From contig NC_062238.1 in assembly GCF_905475465.1 (NCBI RefSeq), forward strand, positions 7,048,501 through 7,112,500: DNA of 64,000 bases, read 5' to 3'. Of the stretch, positions 10,601 through 20,636 are shown piece after piece. The DNA comes from Pieris napi. Lineage: Eukaryota > Arthropoda > Insecta > Lepidoptera > Pieridae. The position numbers and the translations under genes are program-made. Each line of letters begins with the position of its first letter. The first letter of the stretch is position 1. A model generated the notes under the pieces. That model made no database searches. It was not told where the DNA came from and was given only the letters and a program-made list of their open reading frames with translations.

Positions 10601-13600
10601 CGAAACACAGTTATCCAAATTTTCTTTTGAAGCTAATTTACAAAAATACTTACGCTTAGGACTCGCTGATCTGATTGGACTGGAATTTGCTCTAAAAAAA
10701 AACAGTTAATTTACAATAAGATACATTCGGGCCTTTATACTGAAACAGTTTTTTTAAACCAGAAAAGAGATAGGACCTTATTAATATTTGTAATCTGTAT
10801 AAGTTTTGGTAATTTGTAATAAGTATTTAAAATTCCATTAAAAAAAACAAAATGTATCCTTAATTACATATGGGTAAAAAGTATTTTAAACTAGCTGACC
10901 TGGCGAACATCAAAATGAATGTCGTGTGATTGTGTTAAGTTTATGATTTTATGCTAGTAATACAACGAATACAAAACAAATAGAAAGTGCACTACTAGAT
11001 TAATTGCACTACTTTATTGAGAAATTCACACAAAACGAAATAAGCGTCTGAGCGCAATCATATAATATTTTGTCAATCCTTTTTTATTACTGACAATCTT
11101 AATATATATATTTCTTGTGTGTATGTGACTGAACTTCTCCTAAACGACTGGACCAATTTTGATGAAATTTTTTGTGTGTCTTCAAGGGGATCTGGGAATG
11201 GTTTAGATTCACAAATCAGCCCGCCAGATGTTAAGGGTAGTCCACCCCTAAATTTTTATTTTTATTATTTAGACAAAATTTTTAATTTATATTTTTTTAT
11301 GATACAGCATTAAAAAATACATACAACCCCTAATTTTCACCCCTCTATGATCAACCCCTATTTTTTTATTATAAATGATATACATGGCAAAACGACGTTT
11401 GCCGCATCAGCTAGTATTCTATATATTTTAAATTTAAAATACGCCACTACCTGAATATTGTGGATATATTATCTTGTCGATTCAAAGCTTTATTTGAATG
11501 CCCTTCTTATTTGAGAGGAAAGTTTACCGTATAGACGGGTTGAAAATTTAATGTTTGACAATAATTAATTTGTAATAACTTTGACAAATACAACAAATCA
11601 AAAACTATGAAATTCGGTCCAGCTATTCTCAAGGTTCGTATATTGTATTCGAACAAACCCGTCTTTGTTTTATATATTAAGATATATTGTAAGCATTGTT
11701 TATATATGTACTTATGTATTGCAATTTGTAGCGCAAGAATAGATAACTACTATAATGGCTTACCTAGTTGACTTTTCCTTCTTAATTTCCTTTAGCATTG
11801 GTGGTATTGTGGCTCTGAAAAGGTTATTACACTGTCATTATGATAATATTAAAACACTAGTGCAGATGCATTCGATTGACATTGATATCGCACATTGTTT
11901 ATTCAATACGTTTCTACAGCGCTCACGAAATAATACATATTAAATTCTCTCTAGATGTCTATTTCTTCATCAATGTGTCAGATGAACAAAAGAAAATGTG
12001 TATGCATACACGAATACGAATTTACAGGTTTGTTTTGAATTTAGATTCCGACATTGTATACATTTAGACAGCTATATGTGTACAAATGTGGGACAGTGTA
12101 ACAGTGCAGTGTTATTGACAGCGTTAGTTGAATAAGAGATTTTTTGTCTATGGGTTTATTTTATTATATACATCAAAATCGAGAGCAATTTTGGCAAAAT
12201 GGCTTCAGCTTGCGACTCTCATACCTGAGGTCGCAGGTTCGATCTCCCGGCCGTGCACCAATGGACTTTCTGTCTATGAGTGCATTTAACACTCTTTGTG
12301 CGACGGAAAACATCGCGAGGATATCGACTTGCCTTATGGTAGCTGTACACACTCGGCGAGACACCCCGAGACAGGCCGAGGGCGAGAGTGTACAGTAGAG
12401 CTCTCGTCTCGCCTCGCTTCCTCGCAGTCGGTCTCGCCTCTCTCGGTCGCCTGTCGGTTTTTTGCGCACGAGTCAAAGGGTCTCGCGAGTAAAACGAGAG
12501 CGACCTGTACACACTCGTTCAATCACTTGCTCGATGACTGTGGTTGTGACAGGACGTATCGCACAATGTGGTCTAACGAACGCGAATTAGAGTTTTTGGA
12601 GTGTTACCAAAGGGAATCGTTGTTATGGAATCCGAAGGATGTAGGACACAAAAATAAACAATCTCTACATGATGCTTGGATGCGAATAAGCCGGCCGGTG
12701 GATATCCCAATTGAGGAACTAAAGAAAAAGCGAGATTCACTCATGGCTACGTACCGTGGACGTAACTTTATGAACCTAATTACCTATTTCTGTTGCGGTG
12801 CATAGTAACCATCCACCATCTTCTTCTTCGCCATGGCTTCGTAATTTTTTTTTATGGTAAACGTGAAGAAAATTATAATAACTTATTGCACAAAGACAAA
12901 CAGCAGCAGCGGTTTCCACGTCCATTATTAACGGTGTTTTAAATACAAATAACGTAACGAGTGTGTACAGGCTGCGCTCTTCTCTCGGTCCTCTCGGTCG
13001 AGACTCTCGGCGAGAGGCTCTCGCCGAGTGTGTACAGCCACCATTAGACCCAAAAAGTCAACGGCGTGAGTCACGCACAGGAGGTTGATCACCTACTTGC
13101 GTATTAGATTGACAAATGAACATCAAACAGTTACATAAATCTGAGGCCCAGACATAAAAGGTTGTAGAAATGTCTACAACGTATAAGTACTTATTAATTT
13201 AAAGAAATTATATACATACTTAAAGTAGCTTTGCTAATATACTGGCATACGTGCGTTTTTTGCCTGTGTTAATTTCATTATATACATCGAAATATATCTA
13301 TATAATACTACAATTGTACGAGTATAATTGGAATTATTATGTGTGTGATACATAAAACTTAAACACAACAGACTATCATTTACCCACGCAGTCGCAGACA
13401 TCAGTTAATTGAATAAAATCGATCCACAATTAATACTTACCTGGATGGCCTCATTTCATATTCCATTTCTTGTTTAATGATCGGACTGGAACCGTATTTG
13501 GTATTAGACAATCTGAAGCGTCAATAATATAATAAAAAATGTGTGCGTGTACTAGGTGTACACACGTAAGAAGTGAAACTTCTTTATGACCTTATTTTTC

Positions 13601-16349
13601 GAAAAATGATCTACTATATGCAACTTTACAGAAATTGGTTTAATAAAGTTAAATTAGATAAAGTTTAACAAAAGGCTTTTATTATCATAGACATGAATAC
13701 AAATACAATTATTTCATTTTAACTTATTACTGTACTACTATGTACTACTAAGATTATTACAGAATTTCATTAATTGTAATAGAATTATTAGTATTACTAT
13801 CATTATTATCGTTATTATATATTTTTGTTACTAATGGCTTCGAATCTCTTCGGATCAACCGTGGTAGGGACAAGAAAAAGATGGCGCGTAACCGAAAAAT
13901 GTGACAAATGTGTGTTAATTTTTTTCCAACGCCGATAAAGAAGTTTGACTTCAAAAAGCAACATGGCGCGTAACCATGCTACAAAATTTCTTCCATACGT
14001 CGATAAAGAAGTTTCACTTCAAAAGATGGCGCGTAACGGAAAAATGTGACGCGTAACGAAAAAATGTTACACTAAATTTTTTTCCAACCCCGATAAAGAA
14101 GTTACCCCGATAAGTAAGTTTCACTTCAATAAGTCTAAATGATAGTACATAATAACTTTTAATGTTAAGTGAATATAAATGCTACTTTGCTATTGCGATC
14201 CTATTATGTATGGACCCTATATTTTTATTGCAACACTTTCACTTCAAGATTATAAAAAAATTGGATTTGTTAGTTTACATTTTAAATAATTTTTGTGCTT
14301 TTACATAAGACAACAAATTTCATTATCAACTTTTGAATAATAGCCTATTGTTAGTCTGTGTCTGGGGAAGTGCGAACGCATTTCCATTTAGATTAACAAA
14401 AGATACGATAGATTTGAAATAAGGAATACATACTGAATTTCTGTATTACTGTCCACTCCATTGACTTTCGTTTTTGATTTACAACACGGCTAAAAAAACA
14501 AGTTATTGTAAAAAGGTAATATGAATCCTATTTCGACGGATGCTTTATTATATTTATTAATTATTATATTAACGTAATTTTCAAAACATTATTTAGTACT
14601 TTAACATATTGTTACGAAGACGGGTTGACTGCAATGTTTCTAGACTTTTCTACTAGTTAGAGAACTTTTCATCAGGCTGAAATGTGATTTCTGACCGTTT
14701 CAGGAGATGGTCAATCACATATTAGAAAATTGTAATTTACAGAATGTTACCCTAGTTTTCAGGAGGCTGATACATTTTTTCAGACAGTTTCAGAACAAGT
14801 GTAGTCGAGTGGTAGGTACACATTGCAGGCCTGTTTATACCCCTTTGATGAAGGAATATTCTAGACCGATTTTCTAGGTGTCGTACGAGGACGATTAGAT
14901 ATATAAAAATGAAAGGATAAATATAATTAGGACATACTTTAGCACAGCAAGACATGTTTAATTCACTGTTATCATAACTCGGTACACTATGCGCCATTGC
15001 AATTTGTTTGGTGTCATTTTGAATGTAATTCTTTTTCGATTTTCGACTCTCTCGGCTCGTCGTATTAGTGGTAGGCCGTGGGCCTCTACTGCTTCTACTT
15101 TCATGTTGTCTGGGGAGACTAACTGCAATAATAAAGAAGATAACAGCGTTACTTTGGGCACTATCACGGATCGTTTCATACCGCCGGCTGCACGCACGAA
15201 AAAACATGACGCATGCGGCGTTACCTCGCTCTGAGGCGTTCCATGTAAGGCTTGAAGTGCAAGCGAGAGCGCGGAACGAGCGACAAAGAGGCACAATCGG
15301 CCTCCGCGTTCGGCAGCGTTCGTCCGTTAAAAAAATGACATAATTGTTTTTATGCGTACAAATAAATGTAACTTGATCAATTCAATTGTGTTTTCCATTT
15401 ACCTCCTTCTCTATATCCATACAAAATATCTATCAAACAAAATTAAAATTTTCTTTTGAAAAATGCAACACTTCCATCAGTATTTTCTTATGACGTTGTC
15501 ACGTTCAACTATAGTCAGTAAACCGACTTTACAGACAACCGATTTTTTATTATAAAATTACGATGCGAAAAGCCTAGATTAACAATTGACAGCATTTCAT
15601 AGACCCTTTTAAATTCAGCCATTGTTCTGAATTACAAAACGATTTTGTTACAATTACGTGACCGGCGGTTTAATGCCGTTTGGGACTTTCTGACCAATAA
15701 ATAAGTATTTGATCGATACATTATTACAAATGGAGGGATTTGGAACTGTTTTCATGTTCTGTTAAGATTTATATGATGTTCATTGATAAAAAAACTCGTA
15801 AATGCTTGTTGTTTTAACGCGTAAATAACATATTAATAAATGTAGTATTTCCACGAAAATTATCACGTCATGATATATCTCCTCATGTCTACCATAAGGT
15901 TTTAGCGCTGTTCAATAAACGCCGATTATTGACCCGTCTTACTGTTTAAATGGATGAATCATAATCATATACAGCTGGCCAACGTAATATTCACGTATTT
16001 CAAGAACTTATTTTAAACCTTATTTTAAAATGGCAATCATCTTTTGGTCCAGAGACAACATAACCGCTGATAAAATGGCAAATTGCAAAAGCGGTAATCG
16101 AAATTAAACACTTTCAAATTTCTACTATAATTATAGTAGAAACTTAAAAGGTTTTAACAATATAATAAACAGTAACTTACGTGAAGGCGAGTTCTCCAGA
16201 GTACGTTCAGAGAGTATTTTTAATAGATACATAACACTGGCAACAATCACAGCGAGTGCTATTATAATCGCCAGTAGGGATTTATGTATAAAACTCTCAA
16301 AACAGTCAACCAAATCTTCCATATAATCTGCAGCCACGTACGAACACAT
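3807..16349 (-). CDS. Multi-exon membrane/coiled-coil protein gene, short isoform
   Basis: Proposed exons: 16349-16181, 15122-14938, 14489-14434, 13512-13441, 10691-10654, 6158-5944 and 4166-3807. Every join has AG/GT borders and matching phase (1,0,2,2,1,0), and each exon is open in the required frame. The lengths sum to 1095 nt (364 aa plus stop). Several donors are near-consensus (GTAAGT at 16180, 13440 and 10653). Exon 1 has ATG and a strong hydrophobic span (residues about 24-46, SLLAIIIALAVIVASVMYLL). Exons 2-5 encode a serine/arginine/lysine-rich linker with repeated S-P-I motifs. Exon 6 encodes a basic stretch, a second membrane span (about 206-224, FILVTLSLVLFFTFLLPDF) and a coiled coil. 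The last exon is cysteine- and lysine-rich. A nucleoplasmic-type basic/SP-rich tail before a membrane span and coil is the layout of SUN-domain LINC proteins, but no SUN domain is seen, so this is only an analogy. An acceptor-like site at 16380 could make exon 1 internal. Confidence 0.5.
4667..5910. other. Intronic AT-rich stretch
   Basis: No open frame of note and no clear repeat boundaries. If the minus-strand gene model is right this is intron, and its last part before 4667 would hold the promoter for the 4666 first exon. Confidence 0.3.
6232..6460 (-). mobile_element. LINE 3' fragment
   Basis: A diverged copy of a family seen at least eight times here (23297, 30067, 36790, 40075, 41670, 45905, 49715). 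Shared blocks include CACCGCCCATG, TTCTTGAAGGATCCTAAG, TTCCACA..GTGGTGGTGCGCGG and ACGACGGACGT. The sense strand is the minus strand, where better copies read as the C-terminus of a jockey/CR1-like ORF2. Multiple indels; dead copy. Confidence 0.5.
6674..6847 (+). pseudogene. Harbinger transposase N-terminal remnant
   Basis: ATG-started frame of 57 codons. The first 30 residues include a helix and the run RKRKRTHWVHPIL, typical of the N-terminus of PIF/Harbinger transposases just ahead of the nuclease domain. After about residue 33 the frame reads antisense into the opposed gene start and stops. The DDE catalytic region is absent, so it cannot be active. Confidence 0.65.
6704..6880 (-). pseudogene. 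MADF/Myb-like Harbinger accessory protein remnant
   Basis: ATG-started frame of 58 codons. The first 27 residues include an acidic start and LIDEVEKRPASWN, the first helix and tryptophan of a MADF (Adf-1-like) DNA-binding domain. The rest is sequence antisense to the transposase remnant. In intact elements this protein is the DNA-binding partner of the transposase. It is broken here. Confidence 0.6.
7124..7855. other. Intronic spacer, nothing recognised
   Basis: AT-rich sequence with no open frame longer than chance, no clear splice-bounded exon and no repeat that I recognise. Confidence 0.3.
7856..8102. mobile_element. Foldback MITE, complete palindromic copy
   Basis: Two arms of about 110 bp, starting CCCTGCGATNCTGTAACTC and running to the word CATTTTATGATTTGG, are inverted around a short centre containing CAATAAACTACAAGCTCCC. 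Arm identity is high with scattered mismatches. Related copies are at 32848 and 50538. No coding capacity. Confidence 0.65.
8471..8683 (+). mobile_element. Helitron-like non-autonomous element, 213 bp
   Basis: Starts with TC after an A (8470|8471) and ends in CTAG followed by T, the signature of Helitron insertion between A and T. The interior holds the family blocks GTATGTCACTGAACT, AAACGGCTGGACCGATTT, CAGATGGCGCTGCAGTCGG and CTGTCGGGTCCG, shared with 11097 and 16391. Confidence 0.55.
8820..9065. other. Unclassified moderately GC-rich segment
   Basis: GC-richer than its surroundings (for example CGCCGGGCCCGGGTGACAGC near 8960). It may be a dispersed repeat, but I could not match it to another copy in the window and it has no long open frame. 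Confidence 0.25.
9511..9836. mobile_element. Foldback element with 122-bp arms
   Basis: The left arm 9511-9632 and right arm 9715-9836 are inverted copies that differ at few positions, around an 82-bp centre. The arms carry short repeats of GATTGTAATC and GATTGTAAAC type. The outer ends read TATATGTTAACGTAAAATTG. No coding; superfamily unknown. Confidence 0.65.
10212..10366. mobile_element. Short MITE with TA duplication
   Basis: The terminal inverted repeat CAGATACCGGCAA is flanked by TA at 10210-10211 and 10367-10368, as for Tc1/mariner-type elements. The 155-bp interior is GC-rich (GGTGGCGGCGGGAG near 10230). Confidence 0.45.
10891..11090 (-). mobile_element. Possible reversed Helitron-type terminus
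   Basis: CTAGCTGACCTGGCGAACAT at 10891-10910 matches the reverse complement of the terminal block seen at the end of the element at 11414 (CAAAACGACGTTTGCCGCATCAGCTAG). The other boundary is not clear. Confidence 0.3.
11097..11414 (+). mobile_element. Helitron-like non-autonomous element, 318 bp
   Basis: Begins TCTTAATATATATA after A at 11096 and ends CATCAGCTAG before T at 11415. It shares the 5' 130 bp with copies at 8471 and 16391, but its 3' half is different (TTAAGGGTAGTCCACCCC and onwards). It is therefore a related subfamily with another 3' end. Confidence 0.55.
12337..13043. mobile_element. Harbinger-like element, 707 bp, nested in a SINE
   Basis: The 24-bp inverted ends TGGTRGCTGTACACACTCGG (first 20 bases) differ at one position. 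TTA is duplicated at 12334-12336 and 13044-13046. GC-rich subterminal regions carry repeated CTCTCGG words. It retains a MADF gene start but no transposase. Confidence 0.7.
12566..12805 (+). pseudogene. Truncated MADF-domain gene of the Harbinger-like element
   Basis: ATG at 12566 opens 79 codons. Residues 1-63 carry MADF landmarks: WSNERELEFLECYQ, the LLWNP tryptophan, a lysine/asparagine-rich loop, and a helix with ELKKKRDSLMATYRGR. After that the frame leaves the family and stops. In autonomous relatives this is the DNA-binding partner of the transposase. The short end means it is a remnant, though a truncated protein could in principle still bind the element's ends. Confidence 0.6.
13860..14150. 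repeat. Degenerate tandem repeat, about three units
   Basis: The words ATGGCGCGTAACC and GATAAAGAAGTTTSACTTC recur at about 13880, 13963 and 14024, with partial units to about 14130. Spacing varies from 60 to 85 bp. It lies in the intron between exons 14434 and 13512 of the minus-strand gene. Confidence 0.5.
15180..15340 (-). promoter_or_regulatory. CpG-rich candidate internal promoter or 5' UTR exon
   Basis: A GC- and CpG-rich patch in AT-rich DNA, just upstream (minus strand) of exon 15122-14938. It has a donor-like CGAG|GTAACG at about 15226. A transcript starting here could use the in-frame ATG GCG in exon 15122-14938 and skip the membrane-anchor exon at 16349. The placement is inference from composition and splice signals only. 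Confidence 0.3.
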
Positions 16350-16390
16350 TTGGCTAGTTAGAATGTGTAATATATGTACCTGAAAGTATA

Positions 16391-16611
16391 TCTTTATATA
16401 TATAATTCTTCTGTGAGTGTGTATGTCACTGAACTTCTCTCAAACGACTGGACCGATTTTGATGAAAATTTTTGTGTGTGTTCAAGGGGATCTGGGAATG
16501 GTTTAGATTCACAAATCAGCCCGGCAGGTGGCGCTGCAGTCGGTACTTTCATACTTTAATATCCTAATAGCTTGAAATATCATACAGGACAACGTCTGTG
16601 GGGTCTACTAG
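16391..16611 (+). mobile_element. Helitron-like non-autonomous element, 221 bp
   Basis: Starts TCTTTATATATATA after A at 16390 and ends CTACTAG before T at 16612. It shares GTATGTCACTGAACTTCTC, CAAGGGGATCTGGGAATGG and GGCGCTGCAGTCGG with the copies at 8471 and 11097. It sits directly upstream of the minus-strand exon at 16349. Confidence 0.6.
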
Positions 16612-16619
16612 TTATGTAT

Positions 16620-18760
16620 AAAGCCATTGTCTTGACTTCATTCACGTAATGTTGGGATTCTGTGACCATTATCTGTGGCAAAGTAGGTCAAATGATTTGT
16701 TCAATGTGAAAATCTAAATCTGGAATAAAATAAACTAATCACACGGTACTATAACATGATACATAAATTGTCTAGGACTATATTCATAACGAAAAAAACA
16801 TATTTCATGAAGAACGTCTAATTACAGTAATTGATTAATTTTTATTTGTAAAGAATATTATAGATTTACTTATCTATAATCCAAATATCATTGGTATTTC
16901 TAAATATGAATGGCGATTTTTACTTTAGTTTTATATTATTAATGTGTTTTGTATTTTCAATTTCCTAGGAGGATTAAGATAAAGCTCACTATTCGAAAGG
17001 ATTTTCCTTGGAGATTTAAATATACTTGAAATGCAAATTTTTAGATCGTTTCAAAATTACAAAAGAATCAGCTTAGAATTCAAAATAAGTTGAGAATGCT
17101 TTTAAAGAATACACTGTCTACAAGTAAATATTAATTCTTTATTTTTATATCCATCAGAGTAAACAAACGCAATGAATAATACATACATACAGAAGTTACA
17201 ACCTCAAAGAAGTTACGGTCATGTGCAGTTCGTATACTTCCCAAAAATAAGCTTTTCCCCAGAATCGAGCCTAGGCCGATTAATAAAAACGAGTACATAG
17301 CTGAAGTGTGGCATATAAATCTTTTTGAAGTTATACTTCTTTAGGCGCGTTATGAAAAATTGATGAGAGTGAAATTTTACGATGCGCGCGCACCGTGACA
17401 CAATATTAACAGAATGAAGTTGCCCACGGAGGATGCTACGGCATTGGACATAATTTAAAAACAACATTCGAATAATAATAGAATTTATGTTACACTTAAT
17501 GTAAGAGAATAGTAATAATAATATTTATTTACTGAAATCTATTGACTATAATGACTCCTTTTCCAGTCTTTGATAATTTAATTGTAATTAATTATTTGCA
17601 TGCACTCAAAAACTATTTTTAATAATGCCAAAGTATATCTTCTTACGCGCGTACATAAGTACACGCACCCTTTTTTACTATTTATAATTAACAAAAGAGA
17701 GAAACAATGAATTAGGTGAAAAAATCTCCATACTGATTTTTATAGAAACTCCGCAAAAGTAGAATCAATAATCACAAAGTACAAAATAGGACAGCCTTTT
17801 GTTTATATGTACCAAAAAATCCTGTTTAATTTATATTTGAAGAGCGAACTCGAATGAATACAGCTTTTGGTCGGGCTCAATGAAAATACAATGGAATACG
17901 TACCAAGCTATTCTTTTTACGTTTTTAAAATATTGCGAACAATATTTTTTACATACAAAAACACGGCGCATAGTAGTTTTTTAAATAATTCTAGATTAAA
18001 TTTCGTTCATATGAGACGCGTTCGGTCTCATCATGATATGCGGACCCCAAAAATAAAATTCAATGTTTTGACCCGAAATCCTGTGAATACTTACGTCTTA
18101 ATTTTATTTGATATCTGTCATGTTTGCATTTTATCTATTGTTTATGACACAGAATATTGAAACCTTAATAATCTGATTTATAGGGCTACATAGCGCTCTG
18201 TGGGTAGGCTTTATAGGATTCTATATAAGTAGTATAAAATTACATATATATTTCGCTATTGCTTAATTAACATAATTTTATGAATACAAATCTTTACATA
18301 ACCACAAGACTTGTCTTCGCTATCAATAAAACTCATAAAAAATTATGTGCCCTTGCCACTATACATAAATAAAAAATGAAGAGATAATTACTACAAATTT
18401 ATTTTTACTTTAACTATTATATAAGTACAAAAAGATAACACCCCATGTCCTCAATATTCGTCGACATTATTCCAAAGATATCTTACAGAAAATTCGCGCA
18501 CTAAGCAGACGCCTTTCATCAGTATAATAAGGATTCAAGGATAATGTAGTCACAATCTGGACCGCGGTCCATTTTCTACGTAATCCATAAACTCACAATA
18601 TTCGAGGTCCGCCCTTCACAAGCCGTGATGGATTGGGACCTTTGATTTATACCCTTAATAATATTATGAGCACGAACTCATTTTATATTTAGGTATATTA
18701 CTTTAGGGGTTTAATTCATATTTGTTACGATTTAGCTATCCTCTAAGCTATATATCTCTT
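16620..18760. other. Long stretch without recognised gene
   Basis: AT-rich. Open frames at 17219-17467 (minus) and 17867-18160 (plus) lack recognisable motifs, and neither has convincing splice borders. No repeat family identified. Confidence 0.3.
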
Positions 18761-18764
18761 TCGT

Positions 18765-18895
18765 TCTACGCCCTTGATTTGAGAACTGGCACTAAATGTA
18801 AAGTTAGAAGCATTTCATATACATTTCTTTTTTTGACGATCATAAGTGTACAATGTGTTACCTATATGATTAAATGATTTTTGAATTTGAATAAG
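18765..18895 (+). mobile_element. LINE 3' tail fragment
   Basis: CTACGCCCTTGATTTGAGAA followed by TGTAAAGTTAGAAGCATTT and TTTTTGACGATCATAAGTGT, ending in TTAAATGATTTTTGAATTTG. The same tail occurs around the LTR element (51780 and 57648) and in part at 37590. Confidence 0.5.
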
Positions 18896-18934
18896 AATTT
18901 ATGGATAGAGAATTAACTTAGGAGCAGTGTTAGC

Positions 18935-19180
18935 AGAAAGAGCGTGTGATTCTCAATTTTGACATGAATCACGGCTGTGCAAGATATTTATACACACCAT
19001 TAAAACTTATCGTACGGCGAAGGAAACCAGACAGGAAACCCTCACGTATTAGCAAGCCTTTTGGCAGTGCGAGTGTCAATTTGCCTCCTGTAACATTAAA
19101 AAAAAATTACACCGACCGAAAACAAGCGACGGTGAATTCCACATTCCATTCGATAGACGTACATCGCACCTGGGTGGATT
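18935..19180 (+). mobile_element. Very diverged SINE-like segment
   Basis: Order and spacing resemble the SINE at 47931 (GCAG..AGCGTGTGATTCTCA, CGGCTGTGCA, GTACGGCGAAGGAAA), but with heavy divergence. It could be a different tRNA-derived family. Confidence 0.25.
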
Positions 19181-19399
19181 GATCCCAGGGATCCTACCTT
19201 ATGATGGGATTTTTTAAAATTCCTGTTTTTTTTTTTAATTTAAAATATCGCCTATTGTTTTCACTGGGGGATTTCCATTTGTATCCACAGGGCCCTGGAC
19301 TGCAGCCCAGGTACATTCGCCCCTGTACAGTGTACATATGCAGCCTATACATCTATATTAACTACACGTTCAAGTTTTCAGCGTGCACTTAATCACAGG

Positions 19400-20150
19400 A
19401 CAGTCCCTGTCATAAGTATCTGCAGTTTTCCATTAGCACAGTTTATATAAAATATTTTTAGCAAACACATTATATAGTCATTTAATATTAGGAAATAATT
19501 TTATAAGACTATTTTTGATTATTATTTAAAGAATAAACGGTAAAATATATATCTATATCTGGTATATATTTATTAAGAGTATTTTATTTTTCATCCCTGT
19601 TCAAGACAATGTATGGAATACCCATAAAAAACAAAGAGAGGGAAAAAACGTGTGTAACTTGTACCCGCGTTAGAAGTTATACTTCTATGGCGTAACGTAA
19701 CGTAAGATAAAAATCGGTACCTAACGTAATATTTTGAAAATAATATCTCATCAAATTATCATATCAGTGAGTTTAGTATTTTTTCATTTATAATTACTGA
19801 ATTCGTGTAATATTTGAGATTTTATGAACCAGTATACGAGTTAATTATCAGGTTTTTAGTATATTAAACTTATAATAAATTTAAGCATATATATTCCACA
19901 TGAATACGAAATTGGTATAGTGAATATATAATGCCATGCCAATCCTGATATAGGATTTAAGCCTAAGGGAAATGAACTAAAATATTTGACTACAACTTGA
20001 GATCGAAATGCTCTGACGTCTGAATTTTTTAGAAGTTTTCTCTAAGTCTATATACGAAATAACACAAATATTATAAGCTGTTTACAAGTTTATTTGTCAG
20101 TTACATAATTGGCATTACAGTTTGAAGTCAAAGACTACAATGAAGTCCTA
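19400..20150. other. AT-rich spacer
   Basis: No gene, RNA or repeat recognised. Confidence 0.3.
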
Positions 20151-20153
20151 CTA

Positions 20154-20636
20154 GAGTCTGGCTAATAAAAGAAGATAACGAAAAAGCGCGGCAAATTAAA
20201 AAAAAAATTGTATGGTATCCCTCAAAGTTTGATATACATATATGTTGTGGATTAAACTTACTTGATACTTGATTTTATTTTCTTTTTTTTTACATTGATA
20301 GTAACTGTATTTCTATGAAATCAAATACTTTACGTATTTAGTCTTTTACTATTGTTATTTAAAATGACTAGCATGGCATGGAAAACTAAAACTATATTTA
20401 TTACACAACTTTATTCGGAATAATCAAAATAAGAATCAAAAAAATCAATAAAACAAAGTTTTAGACTATTATACCTGTTCACTATTCGGAAAAAATATAT
20501 AATAGAAATTAAAATGATTAATTGCATGAAGTATCAAGACAATAAATTATACTAACCTAAGAAATTCAATGACATTTTGTGTTGCCATCCGAAAGTTTTC
20601 AAATAATTTAATTAACTTCTTTCATTAGCCAGACTC
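20154..20636. mobile_element. MITE-like element with TA duplication, 483 bp
   Basis: The inverted ends GAGTCTGGCTAATRAAAGAA match over about 25 bp with few differences. TA is duplicated at 20152-20153 and 20637-20638. The interior is AT-rich without coding potential. Confidence 0.5.

Larger units (their letters stand above)
12181..13167 (+). mobile_element. tRNA-derived SINE interrupted by a Harbinger-like element
   Basis: The SINE starts near 12181. It has an A-box-like TGGCTTCAGCTTGCG and a B box GGTTCGATCTC at 12237-12247. After the insertion it resumes at 13047 (GACCCAAAAAGTCAACGGCG) and ends near GGTTGTAG at 13160-13167. The copy at 47931 is uninterrupted and shows that 12337-13043 plus one TTA is extra. 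Confidence 0.7.

Noticed and set aside
12237..12247. tRNA-like B boxes here and at 38530, 47985, 61930 and 62421
   Set aside because: These belong to tRNA-derived SINEs; none can fold as a full tRNA with an acceptor stem.
12173..12522. Several overlapping ORFs on both strands
   Set aside because: They arise from the GC-rich, stop-poor SINE/Harbinger sequence. Only the MADF frame at 12566 shows a real domain.
14752..15296. 180- and 112-codon minus-strand ORFs read as single-exon genes
   Set aside because: They begin at GTG-type codons in the CpG-rich patch and run through a clear acceptor (TTATTATTGCAG at 15123). The spliced exon 15122-14938 explains the conserved part better.
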